From: Bradyrhizobium genosp. SA-3
GTDB lineage: Bacteria; Pseudomonadota; Alphaproteobacteria; Rhizobiales; Xanthobacteraceae
Reading direction: 5' to 3'
Length of the DNA: 64,000 nucleotides
NCBI RefSeq assembly: GCF_004212635.1
Contig: NZ_PSRT01000003.1
Coordinates: 57,441 to 121,440 of the forward strand
Every line of letters starts with the position of its first letter. Within the stretch, counting starts at the first letter, position 1. The translations under genes were made by a program, and so were the position numbers. Below the pieces are notes generated by a model. The model was not told the DNA's origin. It worked only from the letters and a program-made list of their open reading frames with translations, and ran no database searches. Positions 1-7,426 of this stretch are shown here, piece by piece.

Positions 1-684
1 ATGAATCCGAACCATTATCTCGCGACCGCGATCTCCTATCTGTTCGCGCACCGTCCGAATTGGGGCAAGGATGCCGCGATCGGCAAGACCGTGGTATCGA
101 GCTCGATCATTGACCGCGTTGCGAAAAAGCTTAGTCGCAAGTTGGTCGAGACGCCGGTCGGCTTCAAATGGTTCGTCGACGGCCTCCTCACGGGCTCCTT
201 CGGCTTTGGCGGCGAGGAGAGTGCAGGGGCCTCGTTCCTGCGCCGCGACGGCACGGTATGGACCACCGACAAGGACGGCGTCATCCTCGGCCTGCTCGCC
301 GCCGAGATCATGGCGAAGACCGGCCGCGATCCCAGCCAGCTCTTCAATGACCTCACCGCCGAGTTCGGCGTGCCCCATTACGCGCGGATCGACGTCGCCG
401 CCACCGGGCCGCAGAAGAACATTTTGAAATCCGTCACGCCCGAGCAACTTGGCCTGAAGGATCTCGCCGGCGATCCCGTCCGCGCTACGCTGAGCAAGGC
501 GCCCGGCAACGGCCAGCCGTTCGGCGGCATCAAGGTCGAAACCGATTTCGGCTGGTTCGCCGCCAGGCCGTCGGGGACGGAGGACGTCTACAAGATCTAC
601 GCCGAGAGTTTTCGCAGCACCGACCACCTGACGCGGATTCAGGAAGAGGCCAAGGCGGGCTTGGCCAAGGTGTTCGGGGCGTAG
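1..684 (+). CDS. pgm: Phosphoglucomutase, C-terminal part (cut by left edge)
   Basis: Interconverts glucose-1-phosphate and glucose-6-phosphate, linking glycolysis to glycogen and exopolysaccharide precursors in the cytoplasm. The 227 visible residues correspond to the last ~40% of the ~546-residue alpha-D-phosphohexomutase family. Visible motifs are the sugar-binding loop GFGGEESAG (about residues 69-77) and the phosphate-binding loop ARPSGTED near the C-terminus. The ATG at base 1 is an internal methionine (the family has MNPNHYLA at this point), so the true start lies upstream of the window. The following gene is separated by a repeat and an operator region, so it is probably a different transcription unit. 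Confidence 0.93.
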   Translation: MNPNHYLATAISYLFAHRPNWGKDAAIGKTVVSSSIIDRVAKKLSRKLVETPVGFKWFVDGLLTGSFGFGGEESAGASFLRRDGTVWTTDKDGVILGLLAAEIMAKTGRDPSQLFNDLTAEFGVPHYARIDVAATGPQKNILKSVTPEQLGLKDLAGDPVRATLSKAPGNGQPFGGIKVETDFGWFAARPSGTEDVYKIYAESFRSTDHLTRIQEEAKAGLAKVFGA

Positions 685-749
685 GGAGCCCAGAGGCAGG
701 TGCCTCGCTCCCGCCTCTCCAGGGGAGGGCGTGCCGTATCCTCCGGTCT

Positions 750-850
750 CATCGCCCGCGCAGGCGGGCGATCCAGTACTCCGCGGCGGAAGTTGTCTGA
801 AAGAATGACCGCCGCGGTGTACTGGATTCTCCGCCTTCGCGGGGAATGAC
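750..850. repeat. Intergenic palindromic repeat, CCAGTACTCC family, copy 1
   Basis: The left end contains an inverted repeat (ATCGCCCGC/GCGGGCGAT, 751-772) followed by CCAGTACTCCGCGGC. The right half returns GCGGTGTACTGGATTC and ends in GGGGAATGAC, so the whole element can fold as a long hairpin. Copies at 6151-6290 and 60688-60863 share the CCAGTAC/GTACTGGAT core. From memory this is a common Bradyrhizobium intergenic repeat. Confidence 0.75.
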
Positions 851-865
851 ACCGATTGTTGGATA

Positions 866-873
866 TGTATACA
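866..873. promoter_or_regulatory. Candidate GntR/FCD operator, distal site
   Basis: Palindrome TGTATACA directly downstream of the repeat. Its ten-base context ATGTATACAG is the exact reverse complement of the context of the second site (CTGTATACAT). GTATAC-centred palindromes are typical for FCD-type GntR regulators, and such a regulator is encoded in the operon. The assignment is inference. Confidence 0.5.
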
Positions 874-938
874 GCAATCCAGTGAAAGGTAATTAGGTAC
901 AGCACTTTTGTGCTTGAACAATTTCGTCTCTCGATTAC

Positions 939-946
939 TGTATACA
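939..946. promoter_or_regulatory. Candidate GntR/FCD operator, proximal site
   Basis: Second TGTATACA palindrome, 34 bases upstream of the preferred start of the Rieske oxygenase gene and centred 73 bp from the first site, about seven helical turns. Binding here would overlap the likely promoter. A related element (ACGTATGCAT) follows immediately at about 949-958. Confidence 0.5.
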
Positions 947-979
947 TAACGTATGCATAAGCCCGTGGGAGCGAGACCG

Positions 980-2029
980 ATGACAAAACCCTTCCCCATG
1001 AACGCCTGGTACGCCGCCGCCTGGGATGCCGAGGTGAAGCCGGCGCTGTTGCCGCGGACGATCTGCGGCAAACACATCGTGATGTACCGCAAGGCCGATG
1101 GCTCGGTCGCCGCGCTGGAGGATGCCTGCTGGCACCGCCTGGTGCCGCTGTCCAAGGGCCGGCTCGAAGGCGACACCGTCGTCTGCGGCTATCATGGCCT
1201 GAAGTACAACGCGCAAGGGCGCTGCACCTTCATGCCCTCGCAGGAGACCATCAATCCGTCCGCCTGTGTGCGCGCCTATCCCGTGGTCGAGCGTCACCGC
1301 TACATCTGGCTCTGGATGGGCGATCCCGCGCTGGCCGATCCCGCGCTGGTTCCGGACATGCACTGGAATCACGATCCGGCCTGGGCCGGCGACGGCAAGA
1401 CCATCCACGTCAATTGCGACTATCGCCTCGTGCTCGACAATCTCATGGATCTCACCCACGAGACCTTCGTGCACGGCTCCTCCATCGGTAACGATGCGGT
1501 GGCCGAGGCGCCGTTCGACGTCACCCATGGCGAGAAGACGGTGACGGTGACGCGCTGGATGCGTGGCATCGAGCCGCCGCCGTTCTGGGCCAAGCAGCTC
1601 GGCAAGCCCGGTCTCGTCGATCGCTGGCAGATCATCCGTTTCGAGGCCCCGTGCACCATCGCCATCGACGTCGGCGTGGCGCCGACGGGCACCGGCGCGC
1701 CGGAAGGCGACCGCTCGCAAGGCGTCAACGGTTTCGTACTCAACACGATCACGCCGGAGACCGAGAAGACCTGCCATTATTTTTGGGCCTTCGTGCGCAA
1801 CTATCGCATCAGTGAGCAGCGCATCACCACCGAGATCCGCGAGGGCGTCTCCGGCATCTTCCACGAGGACGAGCTGATCCTCGAAGCGCAGCAGCGCGCG
1901 ATGGACGAGAACCCCGATCGCATCTTCTACAATCTCAACATCGACGCCGGCGCGATGTGGACGCGCAAGCTGATCGATCGCATGGTGGCGAAGGAAAACG
2001 CGCCAACACATCTCCAGGCCGCGGAGTAG
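980..2029 (+). CDS. vanA: Rieske ring-hydroxylating oxygenase, vanillate O-demethylase alpha-like
   Basis: Terminal oxygenase of a two-component Rieske system; the family O-demethylates methoxylated aromatic acids such as vanillate to protocatechuate. The 349-residue product carries the Rieske ligands C50/H52 and C69/H72 and the mononuclear-iron motif with H160 and H165 in NLMDLTHETFVH. Length matches VanA (~350 aa). I chose ATG 980 over ATG 953 because GGGAGCGAG lies just upstream and the protein then starts MTKPFPMNAWYAAAWDAEV as in the family. The regulator gene follows after 3 bp and the reductase after that, supporting a vanA-regulator-vanB operon. The true substrate may be another methoxy- or carboxy-aromatic. 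Confidence 0.85.
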   Translation: MTKPFPMNAWYAAAWDAEVKPALLPRTICGKHIVMYRKADGSVAALEDACWHRLVPLSKGRLEGDTVVCGYHGLKYNAQGRCTFMPSQETINPSACVRAYPVVERHRYIWLWMGDPALADPALVPDMHWNHDPAWAGDGKTIHVNCDYRLVLDNLMDLTHETFVHGSSIGNDAVAEAPFDVTHGEKTVTVTRWMRGIEPPPFWAKQLGKPGLVDRWQIIRFEAPCTIAIDVGVAPTGTGAPEGDRSQGVNGFVLNTITPETEKTCHYFWAFVRNYRISEQRITTEIREGVSGIFHEDELILEAQQRAMDENPDRIFYNLNIDAGAMWTRKLIDRMVAKENAPTHLQAAE

Positions 2030-2032
2030 ACT

Positions 2033-2785
2033 ATGGCCGAACGTGAGGTTGACCGCTCCGTCTCGCAGACCGTGAAGGCGCAGCTCGCGCTGCGCGACCA
2101 GATCCTGTCGGGCTCGTTGCGTCCGGGCGAGCGCATCTCCGAGCTCCAGGCGGTGGAGACGACAGGCGCCTCGCGCACGCCGGTGCGCATGGCGCTGGTG
2201 CGGCTGGAGGAGGAGGGCCTGTTGGAGGCGATCCCCTCCGGCGGCTTCATGGTGAAGGCGTTCTCGGAGCGCGATATCTCCGACTCCATCGAGCTGCGCG
2301 GCACGCTGGAAGGCCTCGCCGCGCGCTTTGCCGCCGAGCGCGGCGTCTCCGCGCGCGAGCTCGAGCCGCTGAAGGAGTGCCTCGCCGCGATCGACGAATT
2401 GCTGCGCCAGGTGCCGATCTCGGTCGACGCATTTTCGTCTTACGTCACGCTGAACGCGCGCTTCCACGCCCTGCTCACGGAATTATCGCGCAGCCCGCCC
2501 TTGATCCGGCAGATCGACCGCGCCTCGGCGCTGCCGTTCGCCTCGCCGAGCGGCTTCGTGATGGCGCAGTCGGCGCTGCCGGAGGCCCAACAGATCCTGA
2601 TCATCGGGCAGGAGCATCATCGGGTGGTGATCGACGCCATCGAGAACCGCGAAGGCGCGCGGGCCGAGGCCGTCATGCGCGAGCATGCGCGGCTCGCGGT
2701 GCGAAACCTGCGGCTCGCGCTGCGCAACCGGACCCATCTCGACCTCTTGCCGGCGCTCGCGCTGATCAAGACCGCAACCGATTGA
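2033..2785 (+). CDS. vanR: GntR family transcriptional regulator (FCD/VanR-like)
   Basis: 250-residue regulator. The N-terminal winged helix-turn-helix is seen in LSGSLRPGERISE and GASRTPVRMALVRLEEEGLLE (about residues 20-65), followed by a helical FCD ligand-binding domain. It sits between oxygenase and reductase, 3 bp after the first and 10 bp before the second, so it is co-transcribed and probably autoregulates the operon through the TGTATACA pair. The VanR name is by context: van regulators belong to this family, but the effector cannot be read from sequence. Confidence 0.83.
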   Translation: MAEREVDRSVSQTVKAQLALRDQILSGSLRPGERISELQAVETTGASRTPVRMALVRLEEEGLLEAIPSGGFMVKAFSERDISDSIELRGTLEGLAARFAAERGVSARELEPLKECLAAIDELLRQVPISVDAFSSYVTLNARFHALLTELSRSPPLIRQIDRASALPFASPSGFVMAQSALPEAQQILIIGQEHHRVVIDAIENREGARAEAVMREHARLAVRNLRLALRNRTHLDLLPALALIKTATD

Positions 2786-2795
2786 GGCAATCACC

Positions 2796-3776
2796 ATGCG
2801 CTTCATCGAAACCTGGATTCCGGCGACGCTCGTCTCGACCCGCGATCTCGCACCTAGCATCCGCGAATTCCTGATTCGGCCCGATCAGTTCGACGGTGCG
2901 GCCTATCCGGTCGGCAGCCATATCAATGTCAGCGTCAGCATCGACGGTCTGCCGGAGACGCGGTCCTATTCGCTGGTCGGCGAAGCTTCGTCCCACGGCT
3001 TCAAGATCGCGGTGCGCCGCGCCGAGGATTCCCGCGGCGGCTCGCGCTACATGTGGCAATTAGCGCCAGGCGCGCGGCTCGACATCACGCAGCCCGCCTC
3101 GCTGCTTGCGGTGGACTGGGCGCGCGAAAATTATTGTCTGATCGCCGGCGGCATCGGCATCACGCCGATCCTCGGCGCCGCGCAGGCGCTGGCCCGCCGC
3201 GGCGCTGACGTCACGCTGCACTATGCCGTGCGTTCGCGCAGCGAAGCTGCCTATCTCGACGATCTCGCCGCGCTGCTCGGCGATCGTCTGGTCGTTCATG
3301 CCAGCGACGAAGGCAACCGGCTCGATCTCGACGCCCTGTTCGCCTCACTGCCTCAAGGGACACTCGCGCTGTTCTGCGGCCCGATGCGCATGCTCGATGC
3401 CGCGCGCCACGCCTGGATCGGCGCCGGCCATCCGCTTCCCGATCTGCGCTACGAGACGTTCGGCTCCAGCGGCACGCTGCCGACCGAGACGTTCCGGGTG
3501 CGCTTGAAGGGCTCGAATGTCGAGCTCGAGATTCCACGCGAACGCTCGATGCTTGACGTGCTCAACGCCAGCGGCCACGATGTGATGTATGATTGCAAAC
3601 GCGGCGAATGCGGTCTCTGCGCCATCGACGTGGTCGCGGTCGACGGCGAGATCGACCATCGCGACGTCTTTTTCAGCGACCATCAGAAGCAAAGCAACCA
3701 GAAGATCTGCGCCTGCGTCTCCCGCGCGAGGGGCACCATTACGGTCGACACGCTGCTGCGGGCGGACGCGATTTGA
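2796..3776 (+). CDS. vanB: Vanillate demethylase reductase-like FMN/2Fe-2S oxidoreductase
   Basis: Electron-transfer partner of the Rieske oxygenase, moving electrons from NAD(P)H via flavin to a plant-type ferredoxin domain. The 326 residues show the flavin-binding motif TRSYSLVG, the nucleotide-binding motif IAGGIGITPILG, and a C-terminal 2Fe-2S domain with C267, C272 and C275 (CKRGECGLC) plus a fourth cysteine at 305 or 307. Domain order is that of phthalate dioxygenase reductase/VanB. It is the last gene of the operon and is followed by a repeat. It is the only such reductase in the window, so it could also serve the second Rieske oxygenase near 58 kb. Confidence 0.87.
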   Translation: MRFIETWIPATLVSTRDLAPSIREFLIRPDQFDGAAYPVGSHINVSVSIDGLPETRSYSLVGEASSHGFKIAVRRAEDSRGGSRYMWQLAPGARLDITQPASLLAVDWARENYCLIAGGIGITPILGAAQALARRGADVTLHYAVRSRSEAAYLDDLAALLGDRLVVHASDEGNRLDLDALFASLPQGTLALFCGPMRMLDAARHAWIGAGHPLPDLRYETFGSSGTLPTETFRVRLKGSNVELEIPRERSMLDVLNASGHDVMYDCKRGECGLCAIDVVAVDGEIDHRDVFFSDHQKQSNQKICACVSRARGTITVDTLLRADAI

Positions 3777-3829
3777 AGCAAGCCCGGAGCGGGAGTCTGT
3801 TAGGAGGAATGGACGGCGCCCAGGGCTCC

Positions 3830-3947
3830 ACCTCGCCCGCTTGCGGGAGAGGTCGCGCCGAAGGCGCGGGTGAGGGTTCTCTCCTCTTGGGGAGTCCCTC
3901 TGCGGAGACACCCTCTCCCCAGCCCTCTCCCGCAAGCGGGAGAGGGG
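3830..3947. repeat. Intergenic palindromic repeat, CTCTCCCGC family
   Basis: CTCGCCCGCTTGCGGGAGAGG near the left end is matched by CCTCTCCCGCAAGCGGGAGAGG near the right end, with GCGCCGAAGGCGC between. Each half is itself a palindrome. It lies between the convergent vanB and GGDEF-EAL genes and could terminate both. No gene is seen in 3777-3993. Confidence 0.7.
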
Positions 3948-3993
3948 GCTCACCGCCCTCATCGCCGGCTCTCAGGCCCACTATAATTTCCAC

Positions 3994-5973
3994 CTACGCC
4001 GCGTAAGTCGCCCGATGCTTCTTGCTGTCCAGCAGCGCCAGCACGGCATCGGCCGCCACCGGCCGGCTGATCAGATAGCCCTGCACCTCGTCGCAACTGA
4101 TCTGGCGCAGATATTCGAGCTGGTCGGCGGTCTCGACGCCTTCGGCGACGACCCCGATGCGCAGGTCCCGCGCGAGCGAGATCACCGACTTCACGATGGC
4201 GGCGCAGTCCGGCTGCACCAACACGTCGCTGATGAAAGACTGGTCGATCTTGATGCGGCTGAACGGCAGCTTGCGCAAATAGGTGAGCGAGGAGAAGCCC
4301 GTCCCGAAATCGTCGAGCGCCACGGTGACGCCGAGCTCCAGCAGCGCATTCAGGACCGATGCGGCCGAGCCGTATTTCGACAGCAGCATCGATTCCGTGA
4401 TCTCGATCTCGAGCCGGCTGGGCGAGACCTTCGCATCAGCAAGCGCCTGCACGATGGTCTGGAGGACGCCGGTGTTGTGAAATTGCGCCGCGGAGAAATT
4501 GACGGCGACCCTGATCTCGTCCGGCCATTGCGCCACCGTCGCGCAGGCGCGGCGGATGACCCATTCGCCGATCTCGTGGATCAGCCCGGTCTCCTCCGCG
4601 ATCGGAATGAATTCGCTCGGCGGCACCAGTCCGCGCACCGGATGCTGCCAGCGCAGCAGCGCCTCGAATCCGGTGATGCGGTTGTCGCCGAGATCGAGGA
4701 ACGGCTGGAACACCAGGAACAACTCGTCCCTCGCGATCGCGCCCGCGAGGTCCGATTGCAGTGCCTTGCGGTCGCGCGACACCCTGTCGTCGCTGGTCTC
4801 GAAAAAGCAGACCGTGCCGGCTCCCGCCTTCTTGGCGCGATAGAGCGCGGCATCGGCATTCTTCATGATGTCGAGCGGCGTGGTGCCATCGCGCGGCGCC
4901 AGCACGATGCCGACGCTGGTCGCGCCGACGATCTGGCGGCCCTCGATCTGGAACGGCTCGGTGAAGGCCGCGACAAAGCGCTCGGCGATCTCGAGCGCAT
5001 CTTCCGGCCGCGCCAAATTGTTCATGACCAGCGCGAATTCGTCGCCGCCGATGCGGGCGACATGCTCTGCCGCACGCGTGCAGCGTTGCAGGCGGCTTGC
5101 GACCTGGACCAGGAATTCGTCGCCGGCGGGATGGCCGAACTGGTCATTGACCTCCTTGAAGCGATCGAGGTCGAGCAGTAGCACCGCGAATTCCTCGCCG
5201 GACAGCGCCAGTCTCTTCAGCGCGGCATCGAGCGTTTCGTTGAAGGCGACGCGGTTGGGCAAATGGGTGAGGGAATCCTGCCGCACCGTGCGCTCCGCCT
5301 CGATCTGCCGCATCACGCGCCGCGCGAACGCGAACGAATTGACGAACACGCCGCGCAGCAGCACGCTGCCGTAGACCACGACCAGGAAGGCGATTAGCAG
5401 GAAAGCGAGATCGCCGTTCCTGCCGAGGCAGATGGCGATGCCGAGGAAGATGGGCGCGGTGAAGGCGATGGCCGCGATCGGAATCGTGGCGAACGCCAGC
5501 GCGCCGCCTGCCAGCATGCCCGAGCATAGGCAGGTGATGACGAGCTGGCCGCCGGTCGAAGCATCGGCGAAGAAGGCGACCGGGACGATGCCCCAGGCCG
5601 CGCCAAGGATGAAGGCGTTGCGCACCAGACGGTGCATGGCGCGGCGCGAGACGAATTGCGGTTTGGTGATGCGGCGCGCGGCGTGGGACTGCACGCCGAA
5701 TCCGATCGCGGCGGCCGCCACGGTGACCGCCCAGATCAGGGCGGGCATCCTGTCCGGCGACTGCCACAGCGCGATGGCCAGCACGATGGCGTTGCAGGCG
5801 TTGGCGAGCATGATGCCGACCGAATAGCCGAGCACCAGCGACATCTGCTCGGCGCGGATATGGCCGGCCACGGCCTCGTCGGTTGTGGGACCGCCAAAGG
5901 CCGACAGATCGCCGGCGAACAGCCGTGCGAAATAGCTGGTCGTTTGAGTCCGCATTCGAGAGCCTAGCAGCAT
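3994..5973 (-). CDS. Membrane GGDEF-EAL protein (c-di-GMP synthase/phosphodiesterase)
   Basis: 659 residues. The N-terminal third has several hydrophobic helices (about residues 45-205), forming a membrane sensor of unrecognised type. A GGDEF domain (about 230-395) has an intact GGDEF at 309-313; the upstream RxxD inhibitory site reads RAAE and is degenerate. An EAL domain (about 405-655) retains EAL 437-439, NFSAAQF, EITES 524-528, DDFGTG 554-559, KID, EGVE 611-614 and QGY, so phosphodiesterase activity is expected. Both activities look possible and the net direction cannot be told. A second start at 5955 (MRTQTTSYF) is possible. It is a single gene with its own promoter region, convergent with vanB. 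Confidence 0.9.
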   Translation of the reverse strand: MLLGSRMRTQTTSYFARLFAGDLSAFGGPTTDEAVAGHIRAEQMSLVLGYSVGIMLANACNAIVLAIALWQSPDRMPALIWAVTVAAAAIGFGVQSHAARRITKPQFVSRRAMHRLVRNAFILGAAWGIVPVAFFADASTGGQLVITCLCSGMLAGGALAFATIPIAAIAFTAPIFLGIAICLGRNGDLAFLLIAFLVVVYGSVLLRGVFVNSFAFARRVMRQIEAERTVRQDSLTHLPNRVAFNETLDAALKRLALSGEEFAVLLLDLDRFKEVNDQFGHPAGDEFLVQVASRLQRCTRAAEHVARIGGDEFALVMNNLARPEDALEIAERFVAAFTEPFQIEGRQIVGATSVGIVLAPRDGTTPLDIMKNADAALYRAKKAGAGTVCFFETSDDRVSRDRKALQSDLAGAIARDELFLVFQPFLDLGDNRITGFEALLRWQHPVRGLVPPSEFIPIAEETGLIHEIGEWVIRRACATVAQWPDEIRVAVNFSAAQFHNTGVLQTIVQALADAKVSPSRLEIEITESMLLSKYGSAASVLNALLELGVTVALDDFGTGFSSLTYLRKLPFSRIKIDQSFISDVLVQPDCAAIVKSVISLARDLRIGVVAEGVETADQLEYLRQISCDEVQGYLISRPVAADAVLALLDSKKHRATYAA

Positions 5974-6083
5974 CGGCCGATTGTCCGGCTAGAAGCGAAA
6001 AATTCGCTGCAAACCTTTGACGAACTATGAATTATCCCTAGCTGCCGCAATGGGAGTGAGCACTTCTACGTGTTCAAACGAAG

Positions 6084-6104
6084 GTATCGATAACAAATCG
6101 ATAC
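6084..6104. promoter_or_regulatory. Perfect inverted repeat upstream of the GGDEF-EAL gene
   Basis: GTATCGAT, a 5-base spacer (AACAA), then ATCGATAC: two perfect 8-bp arms about 110 bp upstream of the GGDEF-EAL start. It could be an operator for an unidentified regulator. Apart from this and the repeat that follows, nothing gene-like is seen in 5974-6315. Confidence 0.4.
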
Positions 6105-6150
6105 AAATGCGTGATGGCAGGAAGAAAGAGGCGGCCCCCCTAACTCCGCT

Positions 6151-6290
6151 GTCATGCCCCGCCAGCGGGTCTCGCCTCCGGCGAGCCCGATGACAGGCTC
6201 CGGCGGGGCATCCAGTACGCCGCGGCCTATCGGATCAATCACAACTGTCTCGGAGTACTGGATCGCCCGCCTTCGCGGGCGATGACAGCG
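6151..6290. repeat. Intergenic palindromic repeat, CCAGTACTCC family, copy 2
   Basis: Begins GTCATGCCCCGCC and ends with GCCCGCCTTCGCGGGCGATGAC. Internal halves CATCCAGTACGCCGCGG and GGAGTACTGGAT pair with each other. Same family as 750-850 and 60688-60863. Confidence 0.75.
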
Positions 6291-6315
6291 GTGGCAGGGC
6301 GAGAGGCAGGCGCGG

Positions 6316-6681
6316 TCACCGCCCCAGCTGCTTCGGATCGTAATAAAACCGTTCCTCGATCAGCTGATCGCCCCGCCAGGTCTGCCACGCGATCTCGTCC
6401 AGCGTCCGCGTGACGCCCTCGGCATTGGTGAAGCTGAAGAGCCAGCGAGTCGCGACGTGGTCGCCCTCGATCAGGCTCGGCCCGATACGCACGGCCTTGA
6501 CGTCCTTGGACGCCGCCAGCACGCCGCGTTCCTTGGCGACGAGCTTGTCGCGGCCGACGGTCGGGGCGGCGTTGTTCTCGTAGGTCACGGCATCAGGCGT
6601 GCAGAACCGTTCGATGGCGCCGATGAAGTCTCCGGCTTCCAGCCGCTGCGCAAACGCCTCGACAATGTCACGGCTCGGCAT
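6316..6681 (-). CDS. NTF2-like (SnoaL-type) small alpha+beta barrel protein
   Basis: 121 residues of the nuclear transport factor 2-like fold: N-terminal helices (IVEAFAQRLEAGDFIGAIERFC), then strands, with FTNAEGVTRTLDEIAWQTWRGDQLIEERFYYDP at the end, as in small cyclases, isomerases and binding proteins. No catalytic assignment is possible. I chose ATG 6681 rather than GTG 6693 because GAGGTG sits just ahead of it. It diverges from a TetR gene across a shared operator, so it is probably a target of that regulator. Confidence 0.75.
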   Translation of the reverse strand: MPSRDIVEAFAQRLEAGDFIGAIERFCTPDAVTYENNAAPTVGRDKLVAKERGVLAASKDVKAVRIGPSLIEGDHVATRWLFSFTNAEGVTRTLDEIAWQTWRGDQLIEERFYYDPKQLGR

Positions 6682-6711
6682 GGAACACCTCACAATAAAA
6701 ACAGACTGATA

Positions 6712-6736
6712 GTCGGTAAATACCGACCGGTGGTCG
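6712..6736. promoter_or_regulatory. TetR-type operator in divergent promoter
   Basis: Perfect inverted repeat GTCGGTA-AA-TACCGAC (6712-6727), overlapped by a second palindrome CGACC-GGT-GGTCG (6724-6736). It lies between the divergent NTF2-like and TetR starts, where an autoregulating TetR repressor would bind. The sites are seen; the binding is inferred. Confidence 0.6.
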
Positions 6737-6781
6737 AAAAGTCAACTGGCCGCTTGCTGCGAATTCGATTAGACGAGACTG

Positions 6782-7372
6782 ATGGCGAAGCAGGCGGAAC
6801 GGCGCGCGGCGACGATGGAAGCGATCCTGACGGCGGCACGCCGCCTGTTCGGGACACAAGGATTCGCCGCCACCACCATGGACGAGATCGCGGACGCCGC
6901 CCGCATCGCCAAGGGCGCGGTCTATCATCACTTCAAGACCAAGGAGGCGGTGTTCGAAGCCGTGTTCGACCAGGTCTCGCGCGACCTGGTCGTCGAGATC
7001 GACGGCGCCGCGCGCGCCGAGAAGGACGTTCTTGCCGCCATGGTTGCCGGGACCCAGCATTACTTTGCGGCGACCGCAAAGGGCCCCACCGGCCAGATCA
7101 TCCTGCGTGACGGGCCCGCCGTGCTCGGCTGGGAACGCTGGCGCGAGATCGACGCCAAGCACTTTGGCGGCAAGCTGCCGCGCGCGATCGCGGCGGCGAT
7201 GGAGGCCGGCCTGATCGCGCGCCAGCCCGTCGAGCCCCTGGCACGGCTGATGCTCGGCGCCGTCACGGAAGCCGCGGTCGCCTGCGCCGGACGCGCCGAT
7301 ATCGCAAGGGCGGGCGCGGAATATGCCCGTGCGTTCAGGTCGCTGGTCGAGGCGCTGCGCCTGCGTGCATGA
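6782..7372 (+). CDS. TetR/AcrR family transcriptional regulator
   Basis: 196 residues. The N-terminal helix-turn-helix is typical (AARRLFGTQGFAATTMDEIADAARIAKGAVYHHFKTKEAVFEAVF), followed by a variable helical ligand-binding domain. It is divergent from the NTF2-like gene and 54 bp upstream of a co-oriented GMC oxidoreductase gene, so it likely controls one or both. The paired palindromes at 6712-6736 are its probable operator. The inducer is unknown; the GMC neighbour suggests an alcohol or related small molecule. Confidence 0.87.
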   Translation: MAKQAERRAATMEAILTAARRLFGTQGFAATTMDEIADAARIAKGAVYHHFKTKEAVFEAVFDQVSRDLVVEIDGAARAEKDVLAAMVAGTQHYFAATAKGPTGQIILRDGPAVLGWERWREIDAKHFGGKLPRAIAAAMEAGLIARQPVEPLARLMLGAVTEAAVACAGRADIARAGAEYARAFRSLVEALRLRA

Positions 7373-7426
7373 TTGTGCTAAGTGACGAAACGGAAACGCC
7401 AACACCAACAAAAAGAACAGTAGCGC

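Noticed and set aside
639..986. Minus-strand frame across the first repeat
   Set aside because: Crosses the pgm end, a palindromic repeat and the van operator; no family signal.
935..2467. Long minus-strand open frame (510 codons) opposite the van genes
   Set aside because: It is the mirror of vanA and part of the regulator gene, has no recognisable protein family, and is Arg/Asp/His-rich as expected for GC-rich antisense.
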